A stretch of DNA of 64,000 bases from Kitasatospora mediocidica KCTC 9733 (GCF_000744225.1 NZ_JQLN01000005.1:434001-498000), one strand, 5' to 3'. Positions 17,601 to 26,066 are shown, counted from the stretch's first letter. Numbers and translations: made by a program. The notes: a model not told the origin generated them from the sequence alone.

Positions 17601-18413
17601 TACGGCTACTCGCTGACCCGGCCGAACTCGCTGGTCATGTGGGAGGCGCAGTTCGGTGACTTCGTCAACGGCGCGCAGACCATCGTCGACGAGTACATCG
17701 CCTCCGCCGAGCAGAAGTGGGGCCAGCACTCCGGCGTCACCCTGCTGCTGCCGCACGGCTACGAGGGCCAGGGACCGGACCACTCGTCCGCCCGTCCCGA
17801 GCGCTTCCTGCAGCTCTGCGCGCAGAACAACATGACGGTCGCGATGCCGACCCTGCCGTCGAACTACTTCCACCTGCTGCGCTGGCAGGCGCACAACCCG
17901 CACCACAAGCCGCTGGTCGTCTTCACCCCGAAGTCGATGCTGCGTCTGAAGGCCGCGGCGAGCAAGGCGGAGGAGTTCACCTCGGGCGCGTTCCGTCCGG
18001 TCATCGGTGACAGCACCGTCGACCCGGCCAACGTGCGCAAGGTGGTCATCACGGCCGGCAAGTTCTACTACGACGTCGAGGCGGCCCGCACCGAGCGCGG
18101 CGTCACCGACACGGCGATCGTCCGCGTCGAGCGGCTCTACCCGCTGCCGGCCGCCGAGCTCCAGGAGGAGCTGGGCCGGTACGGCGAGGACGTCCAGTTC
18201 GTCTGGGCGCAGGAGGAGCCGGCCAACCAGGGTGCCTGGCCGTTCATCGCGATGAACCTGGTCGACCACCTGGACGTCGTGGTGGGCCGCAAGGCCAGCG
18301 GCGGCCGGCTGCGCCGCGTCGCCCGCACGGCCTCCTCGGCCCCCGCGGTCGGCTCGGCCAAGCGGCACGGCGCCGAGCAGCAGGCGCTGATCGAGGACAT
18401 CTTCAGCCTCTGA
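14650..18413 (+). CDS. kgd: Multifunctional 2-oxoglutarate dehydrogenase/decarboxylase Kgd (SucA-type); frame broken by -1 shift
   Basis: The actinobacterial E1-E2 fusion of the TCA cycle: thiamine-diphosphate 2-oxoglutarate dehydrogenase joined to an E2-type acyltransferase domain. GTG 14650 begins the usual N-terminus ([28 protein letters not shown]). An Ala/Pro linker follows (about residues 80-120). The frame then changes by -1 at about 14985-15000, and the rest continues without interruption to 18413: acyltransferase core with DHRVIQGA, then the E1 domain ([31 protein letters not shown]). One missing base (for example a G after 14994) would restore a protein of about 1254 aa. As this enzyme is central, a sequencing or assembly error is more likely than a dead gene. 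Confidence 0.93.
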
Positions 18414-18429
18414 CGCCGCTCGTACGCAC

Positions 18430-18465
18430 CCGCGGGCCCGGTCTCCTCGGAGGCCGGGCCCGCGG
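18430..18465 (+). terminator. Terminator after kgd
   Basis: Perfect 12-bp stem CCGCGGGCCCGG / CCGGGCCCGCGG, extended inside the loop by CTCC/GGAG pairing. It starts 17 bp after the stop. Confidence 0.8.
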
Positions 18466-18509
18466 CATTACCCTGAGACGTTCCCACCCCACCTGACCCG
18501 GAGCAGACC

Positions 18510-18689
18510 GTGTACTTCACCGACCGCGGCATCGAGGAGCTGGCGAGCCGGCGCGGCGAGGAGGAGGTCACTTTCGAGTGGCTGGCCGAACGCCTGCGCG
18601 AGTTCGTCGACCTCAACCCCGACTTCGAGATCCCGGTCGAACGGCTGGCCACCTGGCTGGCCCGGCTCGACGACGAGGACGAGGACTGA
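18510..18689 (+). CDS. DUF6104-type small acidic protein, 59 aa
   Basis: GTG start with GGAG upstream. The product begins MYFTDRGIEELASRRGEEEV, continues TFEWLAERLREFVDLNPDFE and ends in an acidic tail DDEDED. It is a short helical protein very well conserved beside kgd in Streptomyces, and matches the family called DUF6104 as I recall it. The function is unknown. It lies between two strong terminators, so it is probably a single-gene transcript. Confidence 0.85.
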   Translation: MYFTDRGIEELASRRGEEEVTFEWLAERLREFVDLNPDFEIPVERLATWLARLDDEDED

Positions 18690-18709
18690 ACCGCGTCGCA
18701 GCACGCACG

Positions 18710-18743
18710 AAGGGCCCGGGAGGCAGTCGCCTCCCGGGCCCTT
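18710..18743 (+). terminator. Terminator after the DUF6104 gene
   Basis: Perfect 15-bp stem AAGGGCCCGGGAGGC / GCCTCCCGGGCCCTT with an AGTC tetraloop, then TTTC-like bases. Confidence 0.85.
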
Positions 18744-18795
18744 TCGCATCTCGGCGCACCGGGCTCCCGGCCCGGACCGCTTGACTTCAGCGCCA

Positions 18796-18835
18796 CGCGA
18801 TATATCGTGTTACTCGGAAGACGCGATACATCGCG
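18796..18835 (+). promoter_or_regulatory. Two palindromic operators upstream of the DUF4097-PadR operon
   Basis: Site 1 is CGCGATA-TATCGTG (18796-18809, one mismatch); site 2 is CGCGAT-AC-ATCGCG (18822-18835, perfect). Centres are 26 bp apart. A TTGACT hexamer lies at 18781-18786. The A/T-cored ATATCG-type palindrome fits sites bound by PadR proteins, and a PadR gene is second in this operon, so autorepression is likely. Confidence 0.65.
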
Positions 18836-18897
18836 ATCCGCCGGATCGTCGCTCCTTCAGCGTACGACGACGGCGGCCCAACGGGAGGATGAACACC

Positions 18898-19800
18898 ATG
18901 ACCCAGTGGACGGTCAGCGAACCCGAGAAGATCGTCATCGACGAGCCGGTGCGCAGCCTGCAGGTCCGCATCGTCGGCGGCGCGATCAACGTGGTCGCCG
19001 CCGAGGGCCCGGCCCGCCTGGAGGTGACCGAGCTGGAGGGCGAGCCCCTGCAGGTCACCGTCGAGGACGGGGTGCTGACGGTGACCTACCAGAACCTCGA
19101 CTGGAACGACTTCGGCGACAAGCTGAAGTCGGTCGACTCCGTCAAGACCTTCCTGTCCGGCCTGCGCCGCAAGCGCCGGGCCGTCGTCTCGCTGACCGTG
19201 CCCGCCGCCGCCGCGGTGCGGCTGGGGACGGTCACCGCCGAGTCCACCGTCTCCGGCGTGCACGGCGGCACCACCATCCACGGCGTCGCGGGTGACACCA
19301 CCCTGGTCGAGCTGGACGGCCGGACCGAGGCCAAGACGGTCTCCGGCAACGTGGACGCCCAGGCGGTCGCCGGCGAGCTGCGGGTCAACACCGTCTCCGG
19401 CGAGCTGACGGTGATCTCCGGCACCGCCGCGACCCTGCGCGCCAACAGCGTCAACGGCGCCGTCACCCTCGACCTGGACGGCACCACCCCCGCCGACATC
19501 CGGATCAACACGGTCAGCGGCGCCGTCGCCGTCCGGCTGCCGCAGCCCGCCGACACCACGGTCGAGGCCGGCAGCACCAACGGCAACTTCTCCAGCGCCT
19601 TCGACGAGTTGACGCTCGGCGGCACCTGGGGCGCCAAGAAGCTCAGCGGCACGCTCGGCGCGGGCACCGGCCGGCTCCAGGTCACCACCGTCTCCGGCGC
19701 CATCTCGCTGCTCAGCCGCCCGGCCGCCGAGGACGAGGGCCCCAACCTCGTCAAGGAACTCCCCGCCGCCCCCGCGCAGAGCGAGGAGGACTCGGCATGA
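18898..19800 (+). CDS. DUF4097 beta-strand-repeat protein
   Basis: 300 aa. ATG 18898 has GGGAGG 9 bases upstream; an ATG at 18889 is too close to the site. The protein is a regular all-beta repeat with recurring short motifs (VSGVHGGTTIHGVAGDTTLV, TVSGNVDAQAVAG, VNTVSGELTV, NSVNGAVTLDL), the adhesin-like DUF4097 pattern. It has no signal peptide or membrane span. In actinobacteria such genes are commonly paired with PadR regulators. The role is unknown; a cytoplasmic sensor or scaffold is a guess. The operon partner follows across a 76-bp repeat element. Confidence 0.85.
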   Translation: MTQWTVSEPEKIVIDEPVRSLQVRIVGGAINVVAAEGPARLEVTELEGEPLQVTVEDGVLTVTYQNLDWNDFGDKLKSVDSVKTFLSGLRRKRRAVVSLTVPAAAAVRLGTVTAESTVSGVHGGTTIHGVAGDTTLVELDGRTEAKTVSGNVDAQAVAGELRVNTVSGELTVISGTAATLRANSVNGAVTLDLDGTTPADIRINTVSGAVAVRLPQPADTTVEAGSTNGNFSSAFDELTLGGTWGAKKLSGTLGAGTGRLQVTTVSGAISLLSRPAAEDEGPNLVKELPAAPAQSEEDSA

Positions 19801-19873
19801 GCGAGCGAAGCGAGCGAATCATGGATGGGTGCGTGTGGCGCGAAGCGCCCAGCGAGCGAAGCGAGGTGGCCGC
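19798..19873 (+). repeat. 76-bp intergenic repeat, copy A
   Basis: Starts with the TGA of the DUF4097 gene and ends just before the ATG of the PadR gene. It is bounded by two GAGCGAAGCGAG motifs with a GGCGC-GAA-GCGCC hairpin between. The same element, also exactly 76 bp, fills the nrdA-nrdB spacer (57609-57684). Confidence 0.85.
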
Positions 19874-20905
19874 ATGAGCGCCGTCTTCGCGCACGGCAGG
19901 CTCCGGCTCTACCTGCTCAAGCTGCTCGACGAGTCGCCGCGGCACGGCTACGAGGTGATCCGGCTGCTGGAGGAGCGCTTCCACGGCCTGTACGCGCCCT
20001 CCGCCGGGACGGTCTACCCGCGGCTGGCCAAGCTGGAGCAGGAGGGCCTGGTCGAGCACTCCACCGAGGGCGGCCGCAAGGTCTACCGGATCACCGAGGC
20101 CGGCCGCACCGAACTGACCGCCCGTCAGGATGACCTGGCGGAGCTGGAGGTGGAGATCCGCGACTCGGTGGCCCAGCTGGCCGGCGCGATCCGCGAGGAC
20201 GTCCGGGACTCCGCCAAGGACCTGCGCGACGAGCTGCGCAACGCCGCCCGCAACGCCCCCAAGGCCGCGGCCGCCACCGGCCCGGAGAGCACCACCGGCG
20301 AGCCGTGGGCGGGCCCGTGGGGCGAGAAGTCCTGGCAGCGCACCCGCGAGGAGTATGCCGAGTTCAAGGCGCAGGCCAAGAAGGCCAAGGAGCAGGAGCG
20401 CGCCGCCAAGGAGCAGGCGAAGCGCGCGAAGGAGGAGGCCCGCAAGGCCCGCGAGCAGTCCCAGGCGGTCCGCCAGGCCGCCCAGCAGGAGGCGCTGCGG
20501 ATCAAGCGCCGGGTGGAGCAGCAGGTCCGCGACCACGTCAGCAAGGGCGACTGGCCGACCGGGCTGGCCGAGGGACTGTCCGAACTGACCCGGGGGCTGG
20601 CCGGACTGGCCGACTCCGCGCGCTGGGACACCTCCAGCGCCCCGGCCGACGCCGAGCGGATCACGGTCACCCGGGTCGACCTCGACAAGGACACCCCCGT
20701 CGACCTGCCCGGCTGGGCCGTCACCAACCCGGCCGGCGACCCGGCCCGGGAGCTGGAGCGACTGCTCGACCGCTTCCGCGACCAGCTGCGCGACCAGGTC
20801 CGCGACGCGGCCCGGGACGGCGCCGGCGTCGACGCCGACCAGCTGGCGCAGGCCCAGGCCGTCCTGGCCTCGGCCGGCGAGCGGCTGCGCGGGCTGCTCG
20901 GCTGA
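19874..20905 (+). CDS. PadR-family transcriptional regulator with long coiled-coil extension
   Basis: 343 aa, about twice the usual PadR length. Residues about 5-80 are the winged helix (RLYLLKLLDESPRHGYEVIR, AGTVYPRLAKLEQEGLVEHS, RKVYRITEAGR). Residues about 90-215 are a highly charged helical region: EEYAEFKAQAKKAKEQERAA and repeats of AKEQ/AKEE/ARKA, a likely coiled coil. The C-terminus (about 220-343) carries more amphipathic helices (LERLLDRFRDQLRDQVRDAA). It probably represses its own operon through the palindromes at 18796-18835. The ATGAGC start directly abuts the repeat element, whose GCGAGG may act as ribosome site. Confidence 0.9.
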   Translation: MSAVFAHGRLRLYLLKLLDESPRHGYEVIRLLEERFHGLYAPSAGTVYPRLAKLEQEGLVEHSTEGGRKVYRITEAGRTELTARQDDLAELEVEIRDSVAQLAGAIREDVRDSAKDLRDELRNAARNAPKAAAATGPESTTGEPWAGPWGEKSWQRTREEYAEFKAQAKKAKEQERAAKEQAKRAKEEARKAREQSQAVRQAAQQEALRIKRRVEQQVRDHVSKGDWPTGLAEGLSELTRGLAGLADSARWDTSSAPADAERITVTRVDLDKDTPVDLPGWAVTNPAGDPARELERLLDRFRDQLRDQVRDAARDGAGVDADQLAQAQAVLASAGERLRGLLG

Positions 20906-20919
20906 GCCGAGCCGCAGGT

Positions 20920-20956
20920 GTGCCCCGCGACCCCTCGGGGGAGGGCCGCGGGGCAC
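20920..20956. terminator. Terminator between the PadR gene and the dehydrogenase gene
   Basis: Perfect 10-bp stem GTGCCCCGCG / CGCGGGGCAC, with a second ACCCCTCGGGG pairing in the loop, between convergent genes. Confidence 0.75.
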
Positions 20957-20965
20957 CGCCGTGTG

Positions 20966-21017
20966 TCAGGGGGTCAGGGGGTCAGGGGGTCAGGGGGTCA
21001 GGGGGTCAGGGGGTCAG
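20966..21017. repeat. Octamer tandem repeat (TCAGGGGG x 6, plus TCAG)
   Basis: Six perfect copies of an 8-bp unit and a partial seventh. The repeat contains the stop codon of the dehydrogenase gene (TGA on the reverse strand at 21008-21006) and lies just past the terminator. Because 8 is not a multiple of 3, the array holds stop codons in every reverse-strand frame. Confidence 0.95.
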
Positions 21018-21968
21018 CACGATCTTGCCGAAGACGTCGCCCCCGGCCAGCTTGGCGAAGCCGTCGCGGGCCTCGGTCAGCGGCAGCACCGAGTCGATCA
21101 CCGGCCGCACGCCGCTGTGCGCGCAGAGCGCGAGCAGTCCGGCCAGCTCCTCCTTGCTGCCCATGGTGGAGCCGACCACCTTCAGCTCCAGGAAGAAGAT
21201 CCGGTTCAGCTCGGCCGCCGCCGGGTTCGGCCCGGACGTCGCGCCGGAGATCACGATCGTGCCGCCCGGGCGCAGCGACTTCACCGAGTGCGACCAGGTC
21301 GCCGCCCCGACCGTCTCCATCACCGCGTCGACCCGCTCGGGCAGCCGTGCCCCGCTCTCGAAGGCCGCGTCGGCGCCCAGCCCCACGGCCCGCGCGCGCT
21401 TGGCCTCGTCCCGGCCGGTGACCCAGACCCGCAGGCCGGCCGCCTTGCCCAGGACGATCAGCGCGGTGGCCACCCCGCCGCCCGCCCCCTGGACCAGCAC
21501 GGTGTCGCCGGGCTTGACCCCGGCGTTGGTGAAGAGCATCCGGTACGCCGTCAGCCAGGCGGTCGGCAGGCAGGCGGCCTCCTCGAAGGAGAGCTCGGCC
21601 GGCTTGGGCAGCAGGTTCCAGGTCGGCACGGCCACCCGCTGGGCGAAGGTCCCCTGGTAGCGCTCGGTCAGGATCGAGCGCGGCTCGTCCGGGCCGACGC
21701 CGTGGCCGCTCTGGCCGATCACGGAGTGGATGACCACCTCGTTGCCGTGCTCGTCGACGCCCGCCGCGTCGCAGCCCAGGATCATCGGCAGCCGCTCGGC
21801 GGGCAGGCCCACCCCGCGCAGCGACCAGAGGTCGTGATGGTTGAGCGTGGCGGCGCGGACCGTCACCACGCTCCAGCCCGGCCGGGCCTGCGGCTCGGGG
21901 AGCTCGCCCAGTTCAAGGGCGCTCAGGGGGTCGGCGGCATCGATGCGTGCGGCATAGGCGGCGAACAT
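21006..21968 (-). CDS. Zinc-type alcohol dehydrogenase / quinone-oxidoreductase-like protein
   Basis: 320 aa from ATG 21968. N-terminal GroES-like fold (VTVRAATLNHHDLWSLRGVG), then a Rossmann domain with the nucleotide motif LVQGAGGGVATALIVLGKAA and a C-terminal VIDSVLPLTEARDGFAKLAGGDVFGKIVL. The pattern fits the medium-chain dehydrogenase/reductase group of quinone-reductase-like enzymes using NADPH; the classic structural-zinc Cys cluster is not visible. It occupies the same position, upstream of the malic enzyme gene, in S. coelicolor. The substrate is unknown. The 3' end runs into an octamer repeat. Confidence 0.88.
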   Translation of the reverse strand: MFAAYAARIDAADPLSALELGELPEPQARPGWSVVTVRAATLNHHDLWSLRGVGLPAERLPMILGCDAAGVDEHGNEVVIHSVIGQSGHGVGPDEPRSILTERYQGTFAQRVAVPTWNLLPKPAELSFEEAACLPTAWLTAYRMLFTNAGVKPGDTVLVQGAGGGVATALIVLGKAAGLRVWVTGRDEAKRARAVGLGADAAFESGARLPERVDAVMETVGAATWSHSVKSLRPGGTIVISGATSGPNPAAAELNRIFFLELKVVGSTMGSKEELAGLLALCAHSGVRPVIDSVLPLTEARDGFAKLAGGDVFGKIVLTP

Positions 21969-22065
21969 GTCCCGGACACTAGCCGCCGACGACCAGGGCC
22001 CGGAACCACGCGCGGGTGTGACCTCCACCGCGTGTCCCGGGCCCATGGACGTGCCTGACCTACGG

Positions 22066-23262
22066 TCAGCGGCGGGCCACGCCCTCACGACGGGCCGCCT
22101 CGGCGACCGCCTTGCTGACGGCGGGGGCCACCCGCGGGTCGAACGGCGAGGGAATCACCCGCTGGGGCGTCAGTTCGTCCGCGACCAGGTCGGCCAGCGC
22201 CTCGGCGGCGGCCAGCTTCATGCCCTCGGTGATCCGGGAGGCCCGGACCTGGAGCGCGCCGGCGAAGATGCCGGGGAAGGCCAGCACGTTGTTGATCTGG
22301 TTCGGGAAGTCCGAGCGCCCGGTGGCCACCACGGACGCGTACTTGTGCGCGACCTCGGGGTGGATCTCCGGGGTGGGGTTGGCCATCGCGAAGATGAAGC
22401 AGTCCTTCGCCATCCGCGCCACCGCCTCCTCCGGCACGGTGCCGCCGGAGACGCCGATGAAGACGTCCGCGTCCACCAGCGCCTCGGCCAACGAGCCCTT
22501 GAGCGCCGCCTTGTTGGTGATCTCCGCGATCTCGGCCTTGACGTCCGTCAGGTCGCCGCGGCCCTGGTAGACCACGCCCTTGCGGTCGCAGACCGAGACG
22601 TCGCCGATGCCGGCCGCGACCAGCATCTTGGCGATCGCGATACCGGCCGCGCCGGCGCCGGAGATGACGGCCCGCAGGTCGCCGATCCGACGGCCGGTCA
22701 CCTTGGCGGCGTTCCACAGCGCCGCGGTGGAGACGATCGCGGTGCCGTGCTGGTCGTCGTGGAAGACCGGGATGTCCAGGGCCTCCTGGAGCCGGCGCTC
22801 GATCTCGAAGCAACGCGGCGCCGAGATGTCCTCCAGGTTGACGCCGCCGAAGGACGGCGCGAGCCGGACGACCGTCTCGACGATCTCGTCGACGCCGGTG
22901 CAGGCGAGCGCGATCGGCACCGCGTCCACGCCGCCGAACTGCTTGAAGAGGATCGCCTTGCCCTCCATCACGGGCAGGGACGCCTCAGGGCCGATGTCGC
23001 CCAGGCCGAGCACCGCGGTGCCGTCGGTGACGACCGCGACCGTGTTGGCCTTCCAGGTGTAGTCGTTGACCAGCTCGGGCTGCTCGGCGATGGCCGTGCA
23101 GACCCGGGCGACACCGGGGGTGTACGCAAGGGACAGGTCGTCGGCGTCGCGCACCGGAACGGTTGCGCGCACCTCCATCTTGCCGCCGCGGTGAAGCGCG
23201 AAGACGGCGTCGACCGGATCGTCGGTGTCCTGCGTACCGGGGTGGATGATCTCCGCTGCCAC
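22066..23262 (-). CDS. NAD-dependent malic enzyme (oxaloacetate-decarboxylating)
   Basis: 398 aa from GTG 23262 (MAAEIIHPG...), which has GAGG upstream and matches orthologues in length. Converts malate to pyruvate, CO2 and reduced cofactor. Visible: SLAYTPGVARVC, the catalytic region LGDIGPEASLPVMEGKAILF, metal-binding FEIERRL..IPVFHDDQHGTA, and nucleotide motif SGAGAAGIAIAKML. The short, two-domain bacterial form without a phosphotransacetylase tail. In S. coelicolor the corresponding gene at this location encodes the NAD-preferring malic enzyme. It links the TCA cycle (kgd nearby) to pyruvate and lipid supply. Confidence 0.95.
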   Translation of the reverse strand: MAAEIIHPGTQDTDDPVDAVFALHRGGKMEVRATVPVRDADDLSLAYTPGVARVCTAIAEQPELVNDYTWKANTVAVVTDGTAVLGLGDIGPEASLPVMEGKAILFKQFGGVDAVPIALACTGVDEIVETVVRLAPSFGGVNLEDISAPRCFEIERRLQEALDIPVFHDDQHGTAIVSTAALWNAAKVTGRRIGDLRAVISGAGAAGIAIAKMLVAAGIGDVSVCDRKGVVYQGRGDLTDVKAEIAEITNKAALKGSLAEALVDADVFIGVSGGTVPEEAVARMAKDCFIFAMANPTPEIHPEVAHKYASVVATGRSDFPNQINNVLAFPGIFAGALQVRASRITEGMKLAAAEALADLVADELTPQRVIPSPFDPRVAPAVSKAVAEAARREGVARR

Positions 23263-23934
23263 GATGACCTCTTCGTCATAGTCAGCGAGGGCGCACGGGC
23301 CGACAGGCGTTCGACCCGCCCGGGGGATGCTGAAATCCCGGGTCCCGCCACAGCGGGCCCGGAGCCGGGAGGTCGGGGCGCTACCGTCGGACGGCCGCCC
23401 TCGGGTGAGGGTTTTAGGGTGTTGCGCTGTGCATCCGGGCTTGAGCCTAGGCCCGAGAAAAGGCACCGCACCTGTGCCTGGTTTCCTCGTCACGCACTGT
23501 TCACCCCGGGACGACACCACTCGGCACTCGAGTTTCGGAAGAACTCTGAGTACCGGTGTCTTCACCGGCGATTCGGTACGCCACACCCGCAGGGGTGAAC
23601 AGTAGACGCGGAGGGGAGCTGGTGCCTCGGCTACGGAGTCGACGTGAATCGACTTCCGGTCCTGCGCACCCCGGCCCTGTCGGGAGCCGGCGGTCTCTGT
23701 TCGGTATCGGGGATCACCCGATAGCAGATTCTGACACACCCGCCCCCCGGTCCGGCAGACCGGGATGGGAAGATCCCCATTCCCGCCGCTTGCGGCGGAC
23801 CTCGCGCGACCGGCCGCACACCCTTCTCCCCGCGGCCCTCCAGGGCATTCGTCCGAGGTCCGCGCTGCACACCCCAGCAGCCCTCCCACGGCGGACTCCC
23901 CCTCTCACTTCCCCCCCTCTGGAAGAGCTCTGCC
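23263..23934. other. 672-bp intergenic region between the malic enzyme and ABC importer genes
   Basis: No gene supported. It holds several symmetric elements: a 12-bp inverted repeat ACTGTTCACCCC (23496-23507) / GGGGTGAACAGT (23592-23603), a GAGTT..AACTC palindrome between them, and TATCGGG-GATCA-CCCGATA (23705-23723, perfect). The last about 100 bases before the importer gene are pyrimidine-rich. Divergent promoters for malic enzyme and importer must lie here. Confidence 0.6.
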
Positions 23935-24852
23935 ATGCCCTACAGACCGTTTTCCGTACCCGTGCGCCCTGTTCTGGCCGTCGGCCTGGGCTCCCTGCTG
24001 CTGGCCGGCTGCGGCAGCACCGGCGCCTCCACCGCCGACCCCGGAGCGCGCCTGCGCGCGCAGCTCCCCAAGGCGGTCAAGTCGACCGGTGTGCTCCGGA
24101 TCGGCTCCAACCTCAACTACGCCCCGGTCGACTTCGAGGACCAGAACGCGGCCGCGGTCGGCCTGGACCCGGACCTGGCGGCCGCGCTCGGCAACTACCT
24201 GGGCCTCAAGGTGCAGTTCGACAACATGCCGTTCGACCAGCTGATCCCGGCCGTCCAGTCCGGCAGGATCGACCTGGCCATGTCGGCCGTGATCGACACC
24301 CAGCAACGGCAGACCGGGGCCGACGACAACGGCAAGCAGGTCAACCCCGGGGTCGACTTCGTCGACTACTTCGAGACCGGCAGCACGCTCCTGGTGAAGG
24401 CCGGCAACCCGCAGAACATCAGCACCCTGGACAACCTGTGCGGCCGCACCATCGCGCTGCAGCGCGGGACCGTCCAGGCCGAGATAGCCGCGCGCCAGCA
24501 GACCGCCTGCGGCCGGTCGAACCGGCCGTTGAAGGTCGACCTGTTCGACACCGACGTCCAGGCGCTGGCGGAGGTCGACGCCGGCACCGCGGTCGCCGAC
24601 CTCAACGACTACCCGGTCGCCGCGTACACCACCGACCCGAGCCGGCAGGGCACCAAGTTCCAGGTGACCGGCTCGCTGCTGCAGCCGAGCCCGTACGGGA
24701 TCACCGTCGCCAAGACCGACCCGGCGCTGCGCGACGTGCTCTCCGGCGCGCTCAACCAGCTGATCCGCAACGGGACCTACGACAAGTTGCTGACCACCTG
24801 GGACATGCACAGCGGCGCCGTGCCGGTGGCCCAGATCAACGGCGGGTTCTGA
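23935..24852 (+). CDS. Amino-acid ABC transporter, binding lipoprotein 1
   Basis: 305 aa. The signal peptide ends in a lipobox LLAGC with Cys26, so it is a membrane-anchored extracellular lipoprotein. The rest is the periplasmic-binding fold of family 3 (polar amino acids): VLRIGSNLNYAPVDFEDQ, LDPDLAAALGNYLGLKVQF, then LCGRTIALQRGTVQAEI and YDKLLTTWDMHSGAV. Ligands of this family include glutamate, glutamine, arginine and cystine; which is not clear. A strong hairpin and a second binding-protein gene follow. Confidence 0.92.
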   Translation: MPYRPFSVPVRPVLAVGLGSLLLAGCGSTGASTADPGARLRAQLPKAVKSTGVLRIGSNLNYAPVDFEDQNAAAVGLDPDLAAALGNYLGLKVQFDNMPFDQLIPAVQSGRIDLAMSAVIDTQQRQTGADDNGKQVNPGVDFVDYFETGSTLLVKAGNPQNISTLDNLCGRTIALQRGTVQAEIAARQQTACGRSNRPLKVDLFDTDVQALAEVDAGTAVADLNDYPVAAYTTDPSRQGTKFQVTGSLLQPSPYGITVAKTDPALRDVLSGALNQLIRNGTYDKLLTTWDMHSGAVPVAQINGGF

Positions 24853-24926
24853 GCCCGCCGGACGCACCACTCACCGGGCGTTCACCGGGCGTGAGCCCAT
24901 AACCGGTGAGAACCTGTCAAAAAGGA

Positions 24927-24961
24927 CGGAGGAGGGCAGGCAGTCGACCTGCTCTCCTCCG
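24927..24961 (+). terminator. Hairpin between the two binding-protein genes
   Basis: 14-bp stem (one G-U pair) from CGGAGGAG / CTCCTCCG and GCAGG / CCTGC with a 7-nt loop. It could end the first transcript or damp read-through. An 11-bp direct repeat TCACCGGGCGT x2 precedes it. Confidence 0.65.
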
Positions 24962-25139
24962 GTAATCGAACAACACCACTCCTCGTTATCCATTTTTGAT
25001 CTGAATGATGCTCCGTTCAACAGTTCGGTGATGGCAGGATTCCCCCACCACTTCGACGGAGAGTGGTCCCACCCAGCAGCGCCCTCGGTCCCCCGCGGCA
25101 CGATCCGTCCCACCTTCTTCCCCACAGGAGGCTCGCCCC

Positions 25140-26066
25140 ATGAGCGCTCGTACCCCCCACGCCCGGCTGCTGGCAGTAGCGGCGGCCCTCGCCACCGGTT
25201 CGCTGGTCCTCACCGGCTGCGGCAGCAGCGGGAGCAGCTCGTCCTCGTCCGGCGCCTCTTCCGCTGCGGCGATCGCCACGCCCAGCGCCGTCGCCTCGCT
25301 GGCCGCGATGGTGCCCGCCGACGTGAAGTCGAGCGGCAAGCTCGTGGTCGGCACCGACGCCTCGTACGCGCCGAACGAGTTCAAGGACGACAGCGGCAAG
25401 ATCCAGGGCATGGACATCGACCTGGCCGCCGCCATCGCGGCCAAGCTCGGCCTGACGACGGACGTCCAGGACTCCAAGTTCACCGCGATCATCCCGGGCA
25501 TCCAGGCGAACAAGTACCAGCTCGGGATGAGTTCCTTCACCGACAGCAAGGACCGCGAGGCGACCGTCGACATGGTCACCTACTTCACCGCGGGCACCGG
25601 CACGGCGGTGAAGAAGGGCAACCCGCAGAAGATCGACGCCAACGACCTGTGCGGCAAGAAGGTCGCCGTGCAGACCGGCACCACGCAGGCCGACGAGATC
25701 ACCAACACCCTCAACCCGGCGTGCGTGAAGGCGGGCAAGCCCACCATCCCGAACAACGGCGACAAGTTCGACCTGCAGACGGACGTCACCAACGCGGTGG
25801 TCGCCGGCCGTGACGACGCCATGCTGGCCGACTCCCCCGTGGTCGACTACGCGGTCAAGACCAGCGGCCAGCTGGACCGGATCGGCACGGTCACCGACTC
25901 CGCCCCCTACGGTGTCGTGGTGGCCAAGGGCTCCGCGCTCACCCCCGCCGTCCAGGGCGCCGTGCAGTCGCTGATCGACGACGGGACCTACAAGCAGATC
26001 CTGCAGAAGTGGGGCGTCGAGGCCGGTGCGATCAACAAGTCGGTCGTCAACGGCGCCGTCAGCTGA
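25140..26066 (+). CDS. Amino-acid ABC transporter, binding lipoprotein 2
   Basis: 308 aa, ATG after AGGAGG. Lipobox VLTGC with Cys27, then a Ser/Ala-rich linker (GSSSSSSGASSAAA). Family 3 solute-binding fold: LVVGTDASYAPNEFKDDSGK, MDIDLAAAIAAKLGLTTDV, ANDLCGKKVAVQTGTTQADE, YKQILQKWGVEAGAI. It is clearly a paralogue of the protein encoded 290 bp upstream (same LCGK/R motif and C-terminal layout). It lies 37 bp before the permease gene, so it is the main binding protein of the operon. Confidence 0.93.
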   Translation: MSARTPHARLLAVAAALATGSLVLTGCGSSGSSSSSSGASSAAAIATPSAVASLAAMVPADVKSSGKLVVGTDASYAPNEFKDDSGKIQGMDIDLAAAIAAKLGLTTDVQDSKFTAIIPGIQANKYQLGMSSFTDSKDREATVDMVTYFTAGTGTAVKKGNPQKIDANDLCGKKVAVQTGTTQADEITNTLNPACVKAGKPTIPNNGDKFDLQTDVTNAVVAGRDDAMLADSPVVDYAVKTSGQLDRIGTVTDSAPYGVVVAKGSALTPAVQGAVQSLIDDGTYKQILQKWGVEAGAINKSVVNGAVS

